From Bacillus salacetis (lineage in GTDB: Bacteria; Bacillota; Bacilli; Bacillales; Bacillaceae_B), in contig NZ_QXIR01000001.1 in NCBI RefSeq assembly GCF_003581585.1, positions 186,001-250,000 of the forward strand: a stretch of 64,000 bases of DNA, in the 5' to 3' direction. A program made the translations under genes and the position numbers. This document shows positions 1-6,925 of the stretch, piece after piece. Numbering within the stretch: position 1 is the stretch's first letter; every line of letters begins with the position of its first letter. The notes beneath the pieces were generated by a model that saw only the letters and a program-made list of their open reading frames with translations, did not search any database and was not told where the DNA came from.

Positions 1-612
1 AAGAAATATTGAAAAAAAGGCGGGTACCAACGAAATCAGAGAGTAAAGGACGACCATAATGATGATTTGAAAAGAATCTGTAAAAAAAGAAGACATCAGG
101 AACTGCGCTATAACATAGCCGATTCCGGCAGCAGCCAGATATGGATATGTATTAATCTTCATTTCGTTTCTTTGCAGTTTGTAATACGTACCCGAGTAGA
201 GCATTTTCAAATTGAAGACCTGAAATAAGACGAGCAGCCCTATTAATAGGAACAATCCCATAACGAATGGAAGCACTCCTTGAACTCCCATATGAAGATA
301 AACTAGCTTCTGTACGACTAAGAAATATAGATATGCATTGAAGATACCGTAAATCCCCATGAATAAATAGTAAGGTAGTTCAAGTTTATATGGAGTGAGA
401 ACTAAAGGAATTGCGGCAAGGTGAATCAGCACTGTTGGAATTATCACAGGCCAGAAGAATGTCCAGGAGAAAGGCTGCGCCAAGATCGGCAATACCCCTA
501 TCAGGTCTGTCAAGATAAGAACGAAAACCAAAATATTACCCCTATTTTCTTTAGGAGTCTGCAGGTTCAAATAAGATAACATTATCTCATTAATGGCTTG
601 CTTGTTTTTCAT
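1..612 (-). CDS. Polytopic membrane protein, partial (runs off window start); paralogue of the gene at 2319-3020
   Basis: An open frame starts at ATG 612, preceded by AGGTG, and runs without a stop to base 1, giving 204 visible residues; the C-terminus lies outside the window. The protein is very hydrophobic, with about six predicted membrane segments. It aligns from its first residue with the protein at 2319-3020 (shared LSYLNLQ, DLIG.LPIL, FFWP and KMLYSGTY blocks). Its position in an LXG toxin locus, and duplication of the same family beside the toxin, suggest a membrane immunity protein. That role is inferred from context. Staphylococcal TspA, a membrane-depolarising T7SS toxin, is likewise followed by repeated polytopic immunity genes. 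Confidence 0.72.
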   Translation of the reverse strand, partial: MKNKQAINEIMLSYLNLQTPKENRGNILVFVLILTDLIGVLPILAQPFSWTFFWPVIIPTVLIHLAAIPLVLTPYKLELPYYLFMGIYGIFNAYLYFLVVQKLVYLHMGVQGVLPFVMGLFLLIGLLVLFQVFNLKMLYSGTYYKLQRNEMKINTYPYLAAAGIGYVIAQFLMSSFFTDSFQIIIMVVLYSLISLVPAFFSIFL

Positions 613-658
613 AAGCTTACACCTGCTTATCTTTTGATTTTCTCCGCCCCGGTCCTAT

Positions 659-1453
659 TCAATGAACCTGCTGCTTCTGTTTCACCCTTTCGAAAGTCCC
701 GGTAATTTCCTTCACCAACACTTCACCCGCTGCCTGCCTGGCGTGCAGCCATTCAATCCCATCTTTATTGACCATCCTCAGCGTCCAATTATAGGATGGA
801 GAAGAGAGAACATGTACCCCTTCAATGGCCCATTCAGATTCACTTCTGTAAAATACCATCAGTCTATTGGAATGAATTTTCCTCTGCACTGACCTCCTGA
901 ACTGCTTAACCAGCAAACTATTCTCGCCTAGTTCATTATTTATACGAACTTGATCCAGGTTGAATATGTCTTGTTCCTTGGAATACTGATCATAATCCCT
1001 CGGGAGCAAACACAGGAGGTCATTCATACGGACAGTCCGATCCTCGATACCCATCAGCATCCTTGGAAAGATTACCTGCTTCATTGTCCATTCCGGAGCC
1101 GGATGAGTATAGATTCTAAAACCGGATTCATCTTCTTTCATGCATTCGACAACTATCTCATCACTAAAATAAAAAAGGCTTTGTTCTTCTTCGTCTATCA
1201 CAACCTCGGCCACCAACTTGCTTCTTGCCAACACCCACATGGCACCGATGAAGGGCTCGTCGAATTTTAATTCTCCATCTATGTAATCCACTAATTCCAT
1301 GCCATGAAGCTTTTTGAACATCCTTTCCCATTCTTTCTCCAACTCATTTTCTCCATAATGAGGAAATGGATTGGATACACCTATCAGTACTTTTCCGCCC
1401 AGCATTTTAACGAGTAAATATAAATCTTCATTTGTCAGCTTCCAGTTTGCCAA
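659..1453 (-). CDS. Uncharacterised soluble protein of the T7SS toxin locus
   Basis: A 264-residue protein starting at TTG 1453 behind GAGGAGG (7-nt spacing). No signal peptide or membrane segment is visible. The composition is mixed alpha/beta, with many Trp, Glu and Met residues and a basic, Gln-rich C-terminus. I do not recognise a named domain. The size and place in an LXG locus would fit an EspG-like or DUF5081-type secretion chaperone, but no diagnostic motif supports this. It sits 46 nt upstream of the partial membrane protein on the same strand and is probably cotranscribed with it. Confidence 0.6.
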   Translation of the reverse strand: MANWKLTNEDLYLLVKMLGGKVLIGVSNPFPHYGENELEKEWERMFKKLHGMELVDYIDGELKFDEPFIGAMWVLARSKLVAEVVIDEEEQSLFYFSDEIVVECMKEDESGFRIYTHPAPEWTMKQVIFPRMLMGIEDRTVRMNDLLCLLPRDYDQYSKEQDIFNLDQVRINNELGENSLLVKQFRRSVQRKIHSNRLMVFYRSESEWAIEGVHVLSSPSYNWTLRMVNKDGIEWLHARQAAGEVLVKEITGTFERVKQKQQVH

Positions 1454-1531
1454 TGTGAACCCTCCTCATCTCATGACCCAATCAATTATTTCCTTAGGGA
1501 TTTATCAAAACTGCATATAAACGCTGCTTCT

Positions 1532-1969
1532 TCATAATGCCTGCTCACCATGGCTCTCTTCTTTCAGAAAAGTTATGAGACTATCCATATCTGTTGTAAA
1601 ATAACAAATTTGACCGGGATCATATGCTACTTCATGTTCAACAATCAAGTATTCATCAAGAGGGATGTTATTAAAAAATTTCTTCCATTTAAACTTCTTT
1701 TCCATCTTTTTTGTTTCTTCCTCTAACTTCTTTCCATCAAATTTGAAAACGCCATAGCTTGGAAGGTCGATTTTTATGCCGGGAAGTCGATTTGTTACCT
1801 CTTCTTTTATTTCATCAGTAAGACTCATCTCAGTGACCATGACTATTTTTTCCTCTGCCACATCCATGATTTTGTTTGATTGATAGTCGTATTCCTCATT
1901 AATAAGTTCTCGCTCTGTAAAAATAGCGATACAATAATGGGTTTCTTCAGTTTTCTTTTTTGAGAACAT
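1532..1969 (-). CDS. Hypothetical protein of the T7SS toxin locus
   Basis: A 145-residue protein without membrane segments, highly charged (Lys/Glu-rich centre). I chose ATG 1969 because AGGGAGG lies 10 nt before it; the ATG nine bases upstream would sit 1 nt from that site. The family is not recognised. It lies between the first membrane protein and the 264-residue protein on the same strand, so it could be a further immunity or accessory protein, which is inference only. Confidence 0.5.
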   Translation of the reverse strand: MFSKKKTEETHYCIAIFTERELINEEYDYQSNKIMDVAEEKIVMVTEMSLTDEIKEEVTNRLPGIKIDLPSYGVFKFDGKKLEEETKKMEKKFKWKKFFNNIPLDEYLIVEHEVAYDPGQICYFTTDMDSLITFLKEESHGEQAL

Positions 1970-2018
1970 ATTGAGCATACCTCCCTATAAATTGGTTCCG
2001 AAAAAAGCGTTAAAGAGA

Positions 2019-2220
2019 AGTGGATTTCCGCTCCAGGTGGAGGACTCTCGCATGAGATAAAGGAATCACGAAGAACGGAGTGATTCGATGATGACTTATC
2101 GCAAGGAGAGAGACCGAAATCTGCTAGTCGCTGGCCGCTGGAGCTGGATTGGCCTCCTCAGCTTCTCTCACCTGTCCCGCTAATCCCGCAGGAGGTCGTA
2201 CACCTTCCGCTCCAATCCTC
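2019..2220 (-). repeat. Intergenic modular repeat element, copy 1
   Basis: The ends read TGGATTTCCGCTCCAGGTGG and CACCTTCCGCTCCAATCCTC, the same ends as the copies near 14947 and 26183. The body carries the internal module with GAGATAAAGGAATCAC and GTGATTCGATGATGACTT, and the tail CCTGTCCCGCTAATCCCGCA shared by all long copies. No protein is encoded. It fills most of the 349-bp gap between the membrane-protein gene and the next gene. Orientation is nominal. Confidence 0.75.
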
Positions 2221-2318
2221 CCTGTTTTAATAGCACAAACAATAAATTTAAAAATAATAACCTCATATCGGTGAGCAGTTTTAAAAAGAAATACCAATTT
2301 TAAAGAAGTCTTTTCCCC

Positions 2319-3020
2319 TTAACTTTTCCTTAGATTCTTTGGCAGAGCGAATTGAGGATAGACTTTTTTTACAGTGTCTTCATTCTTCTGGATAAAGTAG
2401 TACCGGTGCAGGGAGGTTGAAAAGAAAGCAGTCAATATGGACAATATTGCTACCCCTGTAATGATGATGGTCATGAACAGAGATTCAGTCATAAACGAAG
2501 AAATGAGAATCTGGGCGATGATATAGCCTAGACTTGATGCTGCTATGAATGGGGAAAGCTTTAGTTTATTCCCTTTCTTCTGCAGCTTTGCATATGTACC
2601 GGAGTACAGCATTTTTACATTGAAAATTTGAAAGGACACAAGCAATGCAATCAGCAGAACTAATCCCGCAATGAAAGGCATCTTGCTATCAATGCCTATA
2701 TTGACGTACAAGAACTTCTGGATAACCAAAAAATAAATATATGTATTAACGATTCCATATACCCCCAGGAACAGGTAATAGGATTTCTCATATTTGAAAG
2801 GATCTGCAATATATGGGATCGCCCAAATGTGTAAGAGGACCACCGGAATGACTGCCGGCCAGAAAAATGCCGATGAGAAGGGCTCACCCAATATAGGAAG
2901 CAGCCCAATGAGATCCAGGAAAATGATTAAAAACGCGATCACGTTCCTCCTGTTATCCAATGGTCTCTGCAAATTCAAATATGATAGTGCGATTGGATCT
3001 ATATCTTGATGTTTTTTCAA
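2319..3020 (-). CDS. Polytopic membrane protein, candidate immunity protein for the LXG toxin
   Basis: A 233-residue protein with about six hydrophobic segments and a short charged C-terminus (ending PKNLRKS). TTG 3020 is preferred: it lies 8 nt after GAGG and makes the N-terminus align residue for residue with the paralogue at 1-612 (KK.Q.I...LSYLNLQ). The GTG nine bases upstream overlaps the binding site. The gene follows the LXG toxin gene directly (33-nt gap) in the same direction. A polytopic partner next to a toxin with a glycine-zipper membrane domain suggests immunity against membrane depolarisation. The function is inferred from position; the family is not named from sequence. Confidence 0.72.
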   Translation of the reverse strand: MKKHQDIDPIALSYLNLQRPLDNRRNVIAFLIIFLDLIGLLPILGEPFSSAFFWPAVIPVVLLHIWAIPYIADPFKYEKSYYLFLGVYGIVNTYIYFLVIQKFLYVNIGIDSKMPFIAGLVLLIALLVSFQIFNVKMLYSGTYAKLQKKGNKLKLSPFIAASSLGYIIAQILISSFMTESLFMTIIITGVAILSILTAFFSTSLHRYYFIQKNEDTVKKVYPQFALPKNLRKS

Positions 3021-3053
3021 CTCTGCCACCTCTTAAAATTCTTCTTTACTTTC

Positions 3054-4496
3054 TCAATCAAACCACGAACCAACTTTATCAATCAGTGCTGTAGTCCCTT
3101 TTTTAATCGCATCCCCAACAGAATCACTTTCTCCATCGCCATCAACATCCATAAGCTTTAAATCACTTAATAAAGTGGTCACCACAATTCCCCCTACAGC
3201 TCCAGCCACAGCACCTACAGCTATACCGACAGGCCCGCCTAATGTTCCTGCATAAGCACCTGCCTGGGCACCAGCAAAAGCGGAACCCCAGATGGAGGCA
3301 CCCGCTACAACGACATCTCCCGTTATGTTCCCTGCAATCTCACTGCCGGATAATCCATCTTGGTTTCCATAGTACAGATCGCCGGCTACTGTCGCTCCCA
3401 GCCCTATATATCCAATTTTGTTTCCCGACCATTTGAAGGATTCTTTCACGCTTGTCATTGGATCCACCAGTTTATAGAGCCTCGTATGATTTGTAGCATT
3501 CGCACCAGAATACGTTTTCTTTTTTACATTGTATAATTCCGGCCTATCTACTTTTAACCTTACTCTTTCTTTCCCTTGCGCTGTCGTATAATAGCTTTTT
3601 GTAACGCCAAATCCATGGCGGGCAAGATTCACTCTTTTCGCAGCCCCGTACCCCGTTGCAGTGACCACACCCAGATTGGCGGCCGCATTAATCGGCTGGT
3701 CCCGCCATTGATCAAAGTTGATGCCAAGGGTCGGTGTCGGGTCCCATTCAGGCTGAAGTCCATTTACGGTATCTGCTGCTTCGGCTCCGTTTTCAACAAA
3801 TCGTGGATTATTGGTCAAATCAAAATAAGGGTTCGTTGACCCGCTGTCAGCCTCATAATCAGGGTTGTAAGAGCTATTGGGCTGATATGAATCGATGGAG
3901 ATTTTGCCGCTGGAGAAAAGACCTTGAATCTGCTGGATGTATTGATTCATCAATTCCACATTTTGCTGGACAGGCTCAAGATTGGCTGATTGGCTTTGGT
4001 CAAATTGATGAAGCTTTTCCACCGTTTGATCTTTTTGCTGTCTTGCAGTATGCACTTCTTGGAGAAAATGTGCGTCCGTCAATCTTGGGAGTGAGACGAT
4101 GTCCTGTACACTTTGAATCGTCCCATTAGACTCACTTGTTAAATCCATGACGATGTCTCTTCCACGATTCAAACCATTTTCTATTTCATTTTGCAGGAAG
4201 CCCTCCTGTATATAACCATTTTGAGCAGGCTCAAGCCCTTGGACCTCGCTTTTTATGGAATTTAAGGCAGCCTCATAGGCAGCTGCCATCTGCTGATAGA
4301 ACTCCAGGAAGGATTGATGGGAATCTTGATAAAAAGCCCTGATTGAATGCCCTCCTCTCCCTTTGAATGAAGCATCATCAGAGACAAAACGGCTGACCGC
4401 AGACTCAATTTCCATCATTTGATCTTTTTGCCGGTTCAATGTTTTAAGAAGTTGGTCAATTCCTGCTTCCAGTGACATCACATCAAGTGTTTTCAT
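3054..4496 (-). CDS. LXG-domain polymorphic toxin with glycine-zipper C-terminus (T7SS substrate)
   Basis: A 480-residue protein. Residues 1-205 form a helical LXG-type secretion domain: the start MKTLDVMSLEAGIDQLLKT, then long Gln-rich helices containing FKGRGG and an aromatic FYQ stretch. A Pro/Asn/Ser-rich linker follows to about residue 240. Residues 355-443 are Gly/Ala-rich hydrophobic helices with dense GxxxG/AxxxG spacing, typical of membrane-inserting glycine-zipper toxins. The C-terminus (444-480) holds an acidic loop DVDGDGESDS resembling an EF-hand Ca2+ site. It lies directly downstream of two small LXG helper genes and upstream of a polytopic membrane protein. ATG follows GAGAGGAACCAGG. 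The family assignment is good. The membrane-depolarising mode is inferred by analogy with staphylococcal TspA. Confidence 0.85.
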   Translation of the reverse strand: MKTLDVMSLEAGIDQLLKTLNRQKDQMMEIESAVSRFVSDDASFKGRGGHSIRAFYQDSHQSFLEFYQQMAAAYEAALNSIKSEVQGLEPAQNGYIQEGFLQNEIENGLNRGRDIVMDLTSESNGTIQSVQDIVSLPRLTDAHFLQEVHTARQQKDQTVEKLHQFDQSQSANLEPVQQNVELMNQYIQQIQGLFSSGKISIDSYQPNSSYNPDYEADSGSTNPYFDLTNNPRFVENGAEAADTVNGLQPEWDPTPTLGINFDQWRDQPINAAANLGVVTATGYGAAKRVNLARHGFGVTKSYYTTAQGKERVRLKVDRPELYNVKKKTYSGANATNHTRLYKLVDPMTSVKESFKWSGNKIGYIGLGATVAGDLYYGNQDGLSGSEIAGNITGDVVVAGASIWGSAFAGAQAGAYAGTLGGPVGIAVGAVAGAVGGIVVTTLLSDLKLMDVDGDGESDSVGDAIKKGTTALIDKVGSWFD

Positions 4497-4510
4497 CCTG
4501 GTTCCTCTCC

Positions 4511-4789
4511 TTACCTGACTTTGATATGCGAAGACAAATTCTGATCAGTGTCCCTCATACTATGGACGGCTTCCCGTGTCGAGCTTTCATTTCTGATGAG
4601 CAGTTCTTTATAACTCTGGAGCATCATTTCCATTGTCTGATTCAACTCATTCAACTTAGTAACCACATCCAAATGATTTCCCTGTCCAATATCATTTGGC
4701 ATGTCAGGCTGAAGAGAGTCTGCGGACGCTTTTATTTTTGAGAGATTCTCTTCTATCTCACCCTGCACCAAGCGGATTTCATTCCCCAT
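4511..4789 (-). CDS. DUF5344/YwqI-like small helper of the LXG toxin
   Basis: A 92-residue, mostly helical, WXG100-sized protein (MGNEIRLVQGEIEENLSKIK...). ATG 4789 was chosen because GGGGAGG stands 7 nt before it; the longer frame runs back into the preceding gene. It lies 14 nt upstream of the LXG gene and 25 nt downstream of the DUF5082-like gene, the same order as ywqH-ywqI-ywqJ in Bacillus subtilis. In known LXG systems such proteins bind the N-terminal LXG domain and are needed for its export. Confidence 0.75.
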   Translation of the reverse strand: MGNEIRLVQGEIEENLSKIKASADSLQPDMPNDIGQGNHLDVVTKLNELNQTMEMMLQSYKELLIRNESSTREAVHSMRDTDQNLSSHIKVR

Positions 4790-4814
4790 CAAGATACCTC
4801 CCCGAATGTTAAAT

Positions 4815-5171
4815 CTAATTGACTTCAGCTTTTGCTCTTTCTTCTGCTTCAAGCCTCTGAATGGTATGTTCAATTGCTTGTATTTCACTTTGTATGCTTT
4901 GTATCTTGCTGTTCAGCGCAGAAAACACTTCACTAAACTGGGCCGTTTCAATATCTGTAAAGTAATGAAGCATCCCTCCAAGCCTTATTTCATCAAATTT
5001 ATTCGCAAGAGTGCCCTGCCAGGTATAAGTGGAAAGTTCAGGGTCCGTAATCGTTTCCCGATAACTTGAAAACTCCTGCTGGTTTCCATGCAGCTTGCTG
5101 CTGCAATCCTGGAGCCTTTGAAGCTGGTCACGCTTTTCCCTCAGCAATCCGTAATAATAAAATAAAGACAA
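4815..5171 (-). CDS. DUF5082/YwqH-like small helper of the LXG toxin
   Basis: A 118-residue helical hairpin protein: a basic first helix (YGLLREKRDQLQRLQ), a central TYTWQGTLA turn similar to a WxG motif, and a long Gln/Glu-rich second helix ending in EAEERAKAEVN. The TTG start at 5171 follows GAGGTGAAGG. It is the first gene of the LXG operon. The family role is a WXG-like partner or chaperone for LXG export. Confidence 0.75.
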   Translation of the reverse strand: MSLFYYYGLLREKRDQLQRLQDCSSKLHGNQQEFSSYRETITDPELSTYTWQGTLANKFDEIRLGGMLHYFTDIETAQFSEVFSALNSKIQSIQSEIQAIEHTIQRLEAEERAKAEVN

Positions 5172-5413
5172 GAACCTTCACCTCACCAGATTAATTTATA
5201 TATAAAATTTTCCAATCTTTTTAACTATAACATGGATGATAATGTGCCAGAATGATAGAATCTGTTTATTTTTTCCACCATTATCGTTAGTTCTTTACTC
5301 CTATTTTGTTGATATTTCTTCAAAAGAAATACAAGTGCTCATTCTTAAGTAGCACAGTTTTTTGGAAATTAAACCTTATTATCGAAATTTTTCAACTATT
5401 AGTTCTGCCATAC
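5172..5413. other. Intergenic, AT-rich; presumed promoter region of the T7SS toxin operon
   Basis: This is the 242 bp upstream of the first toxin-operon gene. It is AT-rich, but I could not identify a convincing -35/-10 pair, operator or RNA structure. Confidence 0.4.
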
Positions 5414-5453
5414 AAAAAGCAGCTGTAGACTATAAGTCAAACAGCTGCTTTTT
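5414..5453. terminator. Bidirectional intrinsic terminator downstream of ssrA
   Basis: A perfect 12-bp inverted repeat, AAAAAGCAGCTG ... CAGCTGCTTTTT, with a 16-nt loop and T-tracts on both strands. It lies 55 bp beyond the 3' end of ssrA on the minus strand and separates it from the divergently positioned toxin operon. Confidence 0.85.
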
Positions 5454-5525
5454 ATAATTTGTTAAATTCGAATGCTGGTGAAAAAATAAAAACCACCAAA
5501 TATGTATTTGGTGGAGACGGTGGGA

Positions 5526-5798
5526 CGTGCTGTTCCATGCTTTCGACATGGCACTGACTATATCTTGAACCTTATCTGTAAGGCTCTTTGGCGTATTATG
5601 CGAACTGTAAATTTACCTGGTCATCAGGCAGGAATCCGCATCCTAGTACTGCCGCTTGGGCAGCCTATAAGTCGATACACGGCTGTTGGATCGCTCCACA
5701 TACCGCTCGGCATTGCCTTATCACATAGTGTGACTTAGGTTTCACCGATAAAGCCAAATTTTCACTTGTATGTTGCCATACAAGGCGACTAATAATTA
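5526..5798 (-). other. Group I self-splicing intron in the tmRNA T-loop
   Basis: A 273-nt insertion between T-loop nucleotides. Evidence that it is a group I intron: exon 1 ends in U and the intron ends in G; the exon end CGAU can pair with GUCG just inside the intron (P1, with U.G at the splice site); the conserved core element AAGATATAGTC lies near the 3' end (P7/J8-7 region); and the segments GGTGAAACCTAAGTC and GGCAATGCCGAGC resemble the P3-P6 core. There is no homing-endonuclease frame, so it is a ribozyme-only intron. From recollection, group I introns at this T-loop site have been reported in a few other Firmicutes tmRNA genes. Confidence 0.92.
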
Positions 5799-6017
5799 AT
5801 CGAACCCACGTCCAGACATATCGCCACTTAAGCGTCTACGAGCGTAGTCGATACATTCGCGAGTTCGCTGCAACATCTGCCTATCGACGGGCGTCCGTGC
5901 AGCTAGTCTGATTAATCTCTTCCTTCATCCTCAGACGGTGGAATCCGGCGTAGCCCACTAAAAGTGAGTCCCTTACCCTACCACATGGGCGATGGAGGGA
6001 GGAACCGCTAAGCTAGC

Positions 6018-6053
6018 TTACGCTGCTAAAGCGAAGTTGTTGTTAGATTTGCC
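6018..6053 (-). other. tmRNA tag reading frame, (A)GKSNNNFALAA
   Basis: The mRNA-like part of ssrA: resume codon GGC at 6053-6051, 11 sense codons and TAA at 6018. The peptide ends in ALAA, recognised by ClpXP-type proteases; clpP is at 36.1 kb in this window. Confidence 0.93.
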
Positions 6054-6150
6054 AGTTATTATTGGCGTTGACGTTTTAACGTGGACGATCCCCACGGCTC
6101 GCAACTCAAGCTCGAACTATCCCTGTCGAATCCGTAACGTCCCCATGATA

Positions 6151-6180
6151 GGTGGTTATTTTCGCTTCAGCGAAAAAACC
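6151..6180 (-). promoter_or_regulatory. Hairpin in the pre-tmRNA leader
   Basis: The sequence forms a stem TTTTCGCT/AGCGAAAA extended by outer GGTT/AACC pairs, ending six bases before tmRNA nucleotide 1. It is probably a structure at the 5' processing site (RNase P cleaves tmRNA precursors). The role is inferred. Confidence 0.5.
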
Positions 6181-6266
6181 TAAAGGGAAGAACGGGAAGA
6201 ATAAGTTAAGCTCAGTCACTTATTCAGTTGTTCTTACTGCCGCCTGTTAACCTAGCGACAATTATC

Positions 6267-6294
6267 ATTATAACAAATCTGCAGGTATTTGCAA
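6267..6294 (-). promoter_or_regulatory. Sigma-A promoter of ssrA
   Basis: TTGCAA (6294-6289), a 16-nt spacer and TATAAT (6272-6267), about 120 bp upstream of the mature tmRNA 5' end and just after the smpB stop codon. ssrA therefore has its own promoter. Confidence 0.7.
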
Positions 6295-6322
6295 TGATTT
6301 GGCTCTTGGTAAATTACGTTAA

Positions 6323-6796
6323 TCAGTAATTACCTTTCTGCCTTTGAGCAAGTTCTCGCTGGATGGTACGGTTTGCATCCTTCCGTTTCAAGTCTTCACG
6401 CTTATCATACTTCTTTTTACCTTTGGCAAGACCGATCAACAGCTTTGCTACTCCATTTTTAATATAAAGCTTCAAAGGCACCAGGGAGTAACCGGCTTCT
6501 TTCGTCTGGCCGATCAGCTGCGAGATCTGTTTTTTATGAAGAAGCAGCTTGCGGGTCCTGAGCGGCTCGTGATTATAACGATTTCCCTGTTCATAAGGAC
6601 TGATGTGCATGTTATGCACAAATACCTCACCCTGCTGGATCCTGGCAAAAGAATCTTTTAAGTTCACCCGTCCGGCCCTGATAGCCTTTATCTCAGTTCC
6701 TTGCAGGACCAGTCCCGCTTCATAGGTTTCTTCCACGGTAAAATCATGGCGCGCTTTCTTATTCTGTGCGATTAACTTTCCTTCACCCTTTGGCAT
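6323..6796 (-). CDS. smpB: SsrA-binding protein SmpB
   Basis: A 157-residue RNA-binding protein that delivers tmRNA to stalled ribosomes. It has the full family length: an N-terminal beta-barrel start ([16 protein letters not shown]), a [21 protein letters not shown] block, [12 protein letters not shown], and a Lys/Arg-rich tail ([19 protein letters not shown]) that enters the mRNA channel. It lies directly upstream of ssrA and downstream of rnr, the usual Bacillus order, so tag synthesis and the RNase that degrades stalled mRNAs are genetically linked. Confidence 0.97.
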   Translation of the reverse strand: MPKGEGKLIAQNKKARHDFTVEETYEAGLVLQGTEIKAIRAGRVNLKDSFARIQQGEVFVHNMHISPYEQGNRYNHEPLRTRKLLLHKKQISQLIGQTKEAGYSLVPLKLYIKNGVAKLLIGLAKGKKKYDKREDLKRKDANRTIQRELAQRQKGNY

Positions 6797-6889
6797 GTCG
6801 GCTTCCCCCTCTTTCTCTGGCAGCGGCTGTTTTCTCTATTTACGAGCCGCCTTTTTAGAATAGTATCTTCATTATACAAGTTGAAAGCA

Positions 6890-6918
6890 AAGGAGAAAAG
6901 AAATCTCCTTTTCTCCTG
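6890..6918 (-). terminator. Possible terminator or processing hairpin after rnr
   Basis: The inverted repeat AGGAGAAAAG ... CTTTTCTCCT lies just after the rnr stop codon in the 129-bp rnr-smpB gap, with only a weak T-tract on the minus strand. It may attenuate readthrough into smpB. Confidence 0.4.
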
Positions 6919-6925
6919 AGATGGC

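Larger units (their letters stand above)
5509..6144 (-). ncRNA. ssrA: tmRNA (SsrA), interrupted by a group I intron
   Basis: Transfer-messenger RNA for trans-translation with SmpB. The 5' end reads GGGGACGTTACGGATTCGAC (from 6144) and the 3' end CCCACCGTCTCCACCA (to 5509); the ends pair as a 7-bp acceptor stem, and CCA is encoded. The tag frame GGC AAA TCT AAC AAC AAC TTC GCT TTA GCA GCG TAA gives (A)GKSNNNFALAA, a Bacillus-type degradation tag. The T arm is split: GTGGGTTCGAT ends exon 1 at 5799 and TCCCAC opens exon 2 at 5525. Joining them restores a 5-bp stem with a 7-nt loop. The mature RNA would be 346 + 17 = 363 nt, normal for the family. smpB is immediately upstream. Confidence 0.96.

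Noticed and set aside
1-5500. Toxin locus as a genomic island integrated at ssrA
   Set aside because: No integrase and no duplicate of the ssrA 3' end (TGGTGGAGACGGTGGG) in the window; the left border lies outside, so it cannot be decided here.
5502-6183. Plus-strand frames of 63-78 codons over the ssrA region
   Set aside because: They lie antisense to the tmRNA and intron and show no coding features.
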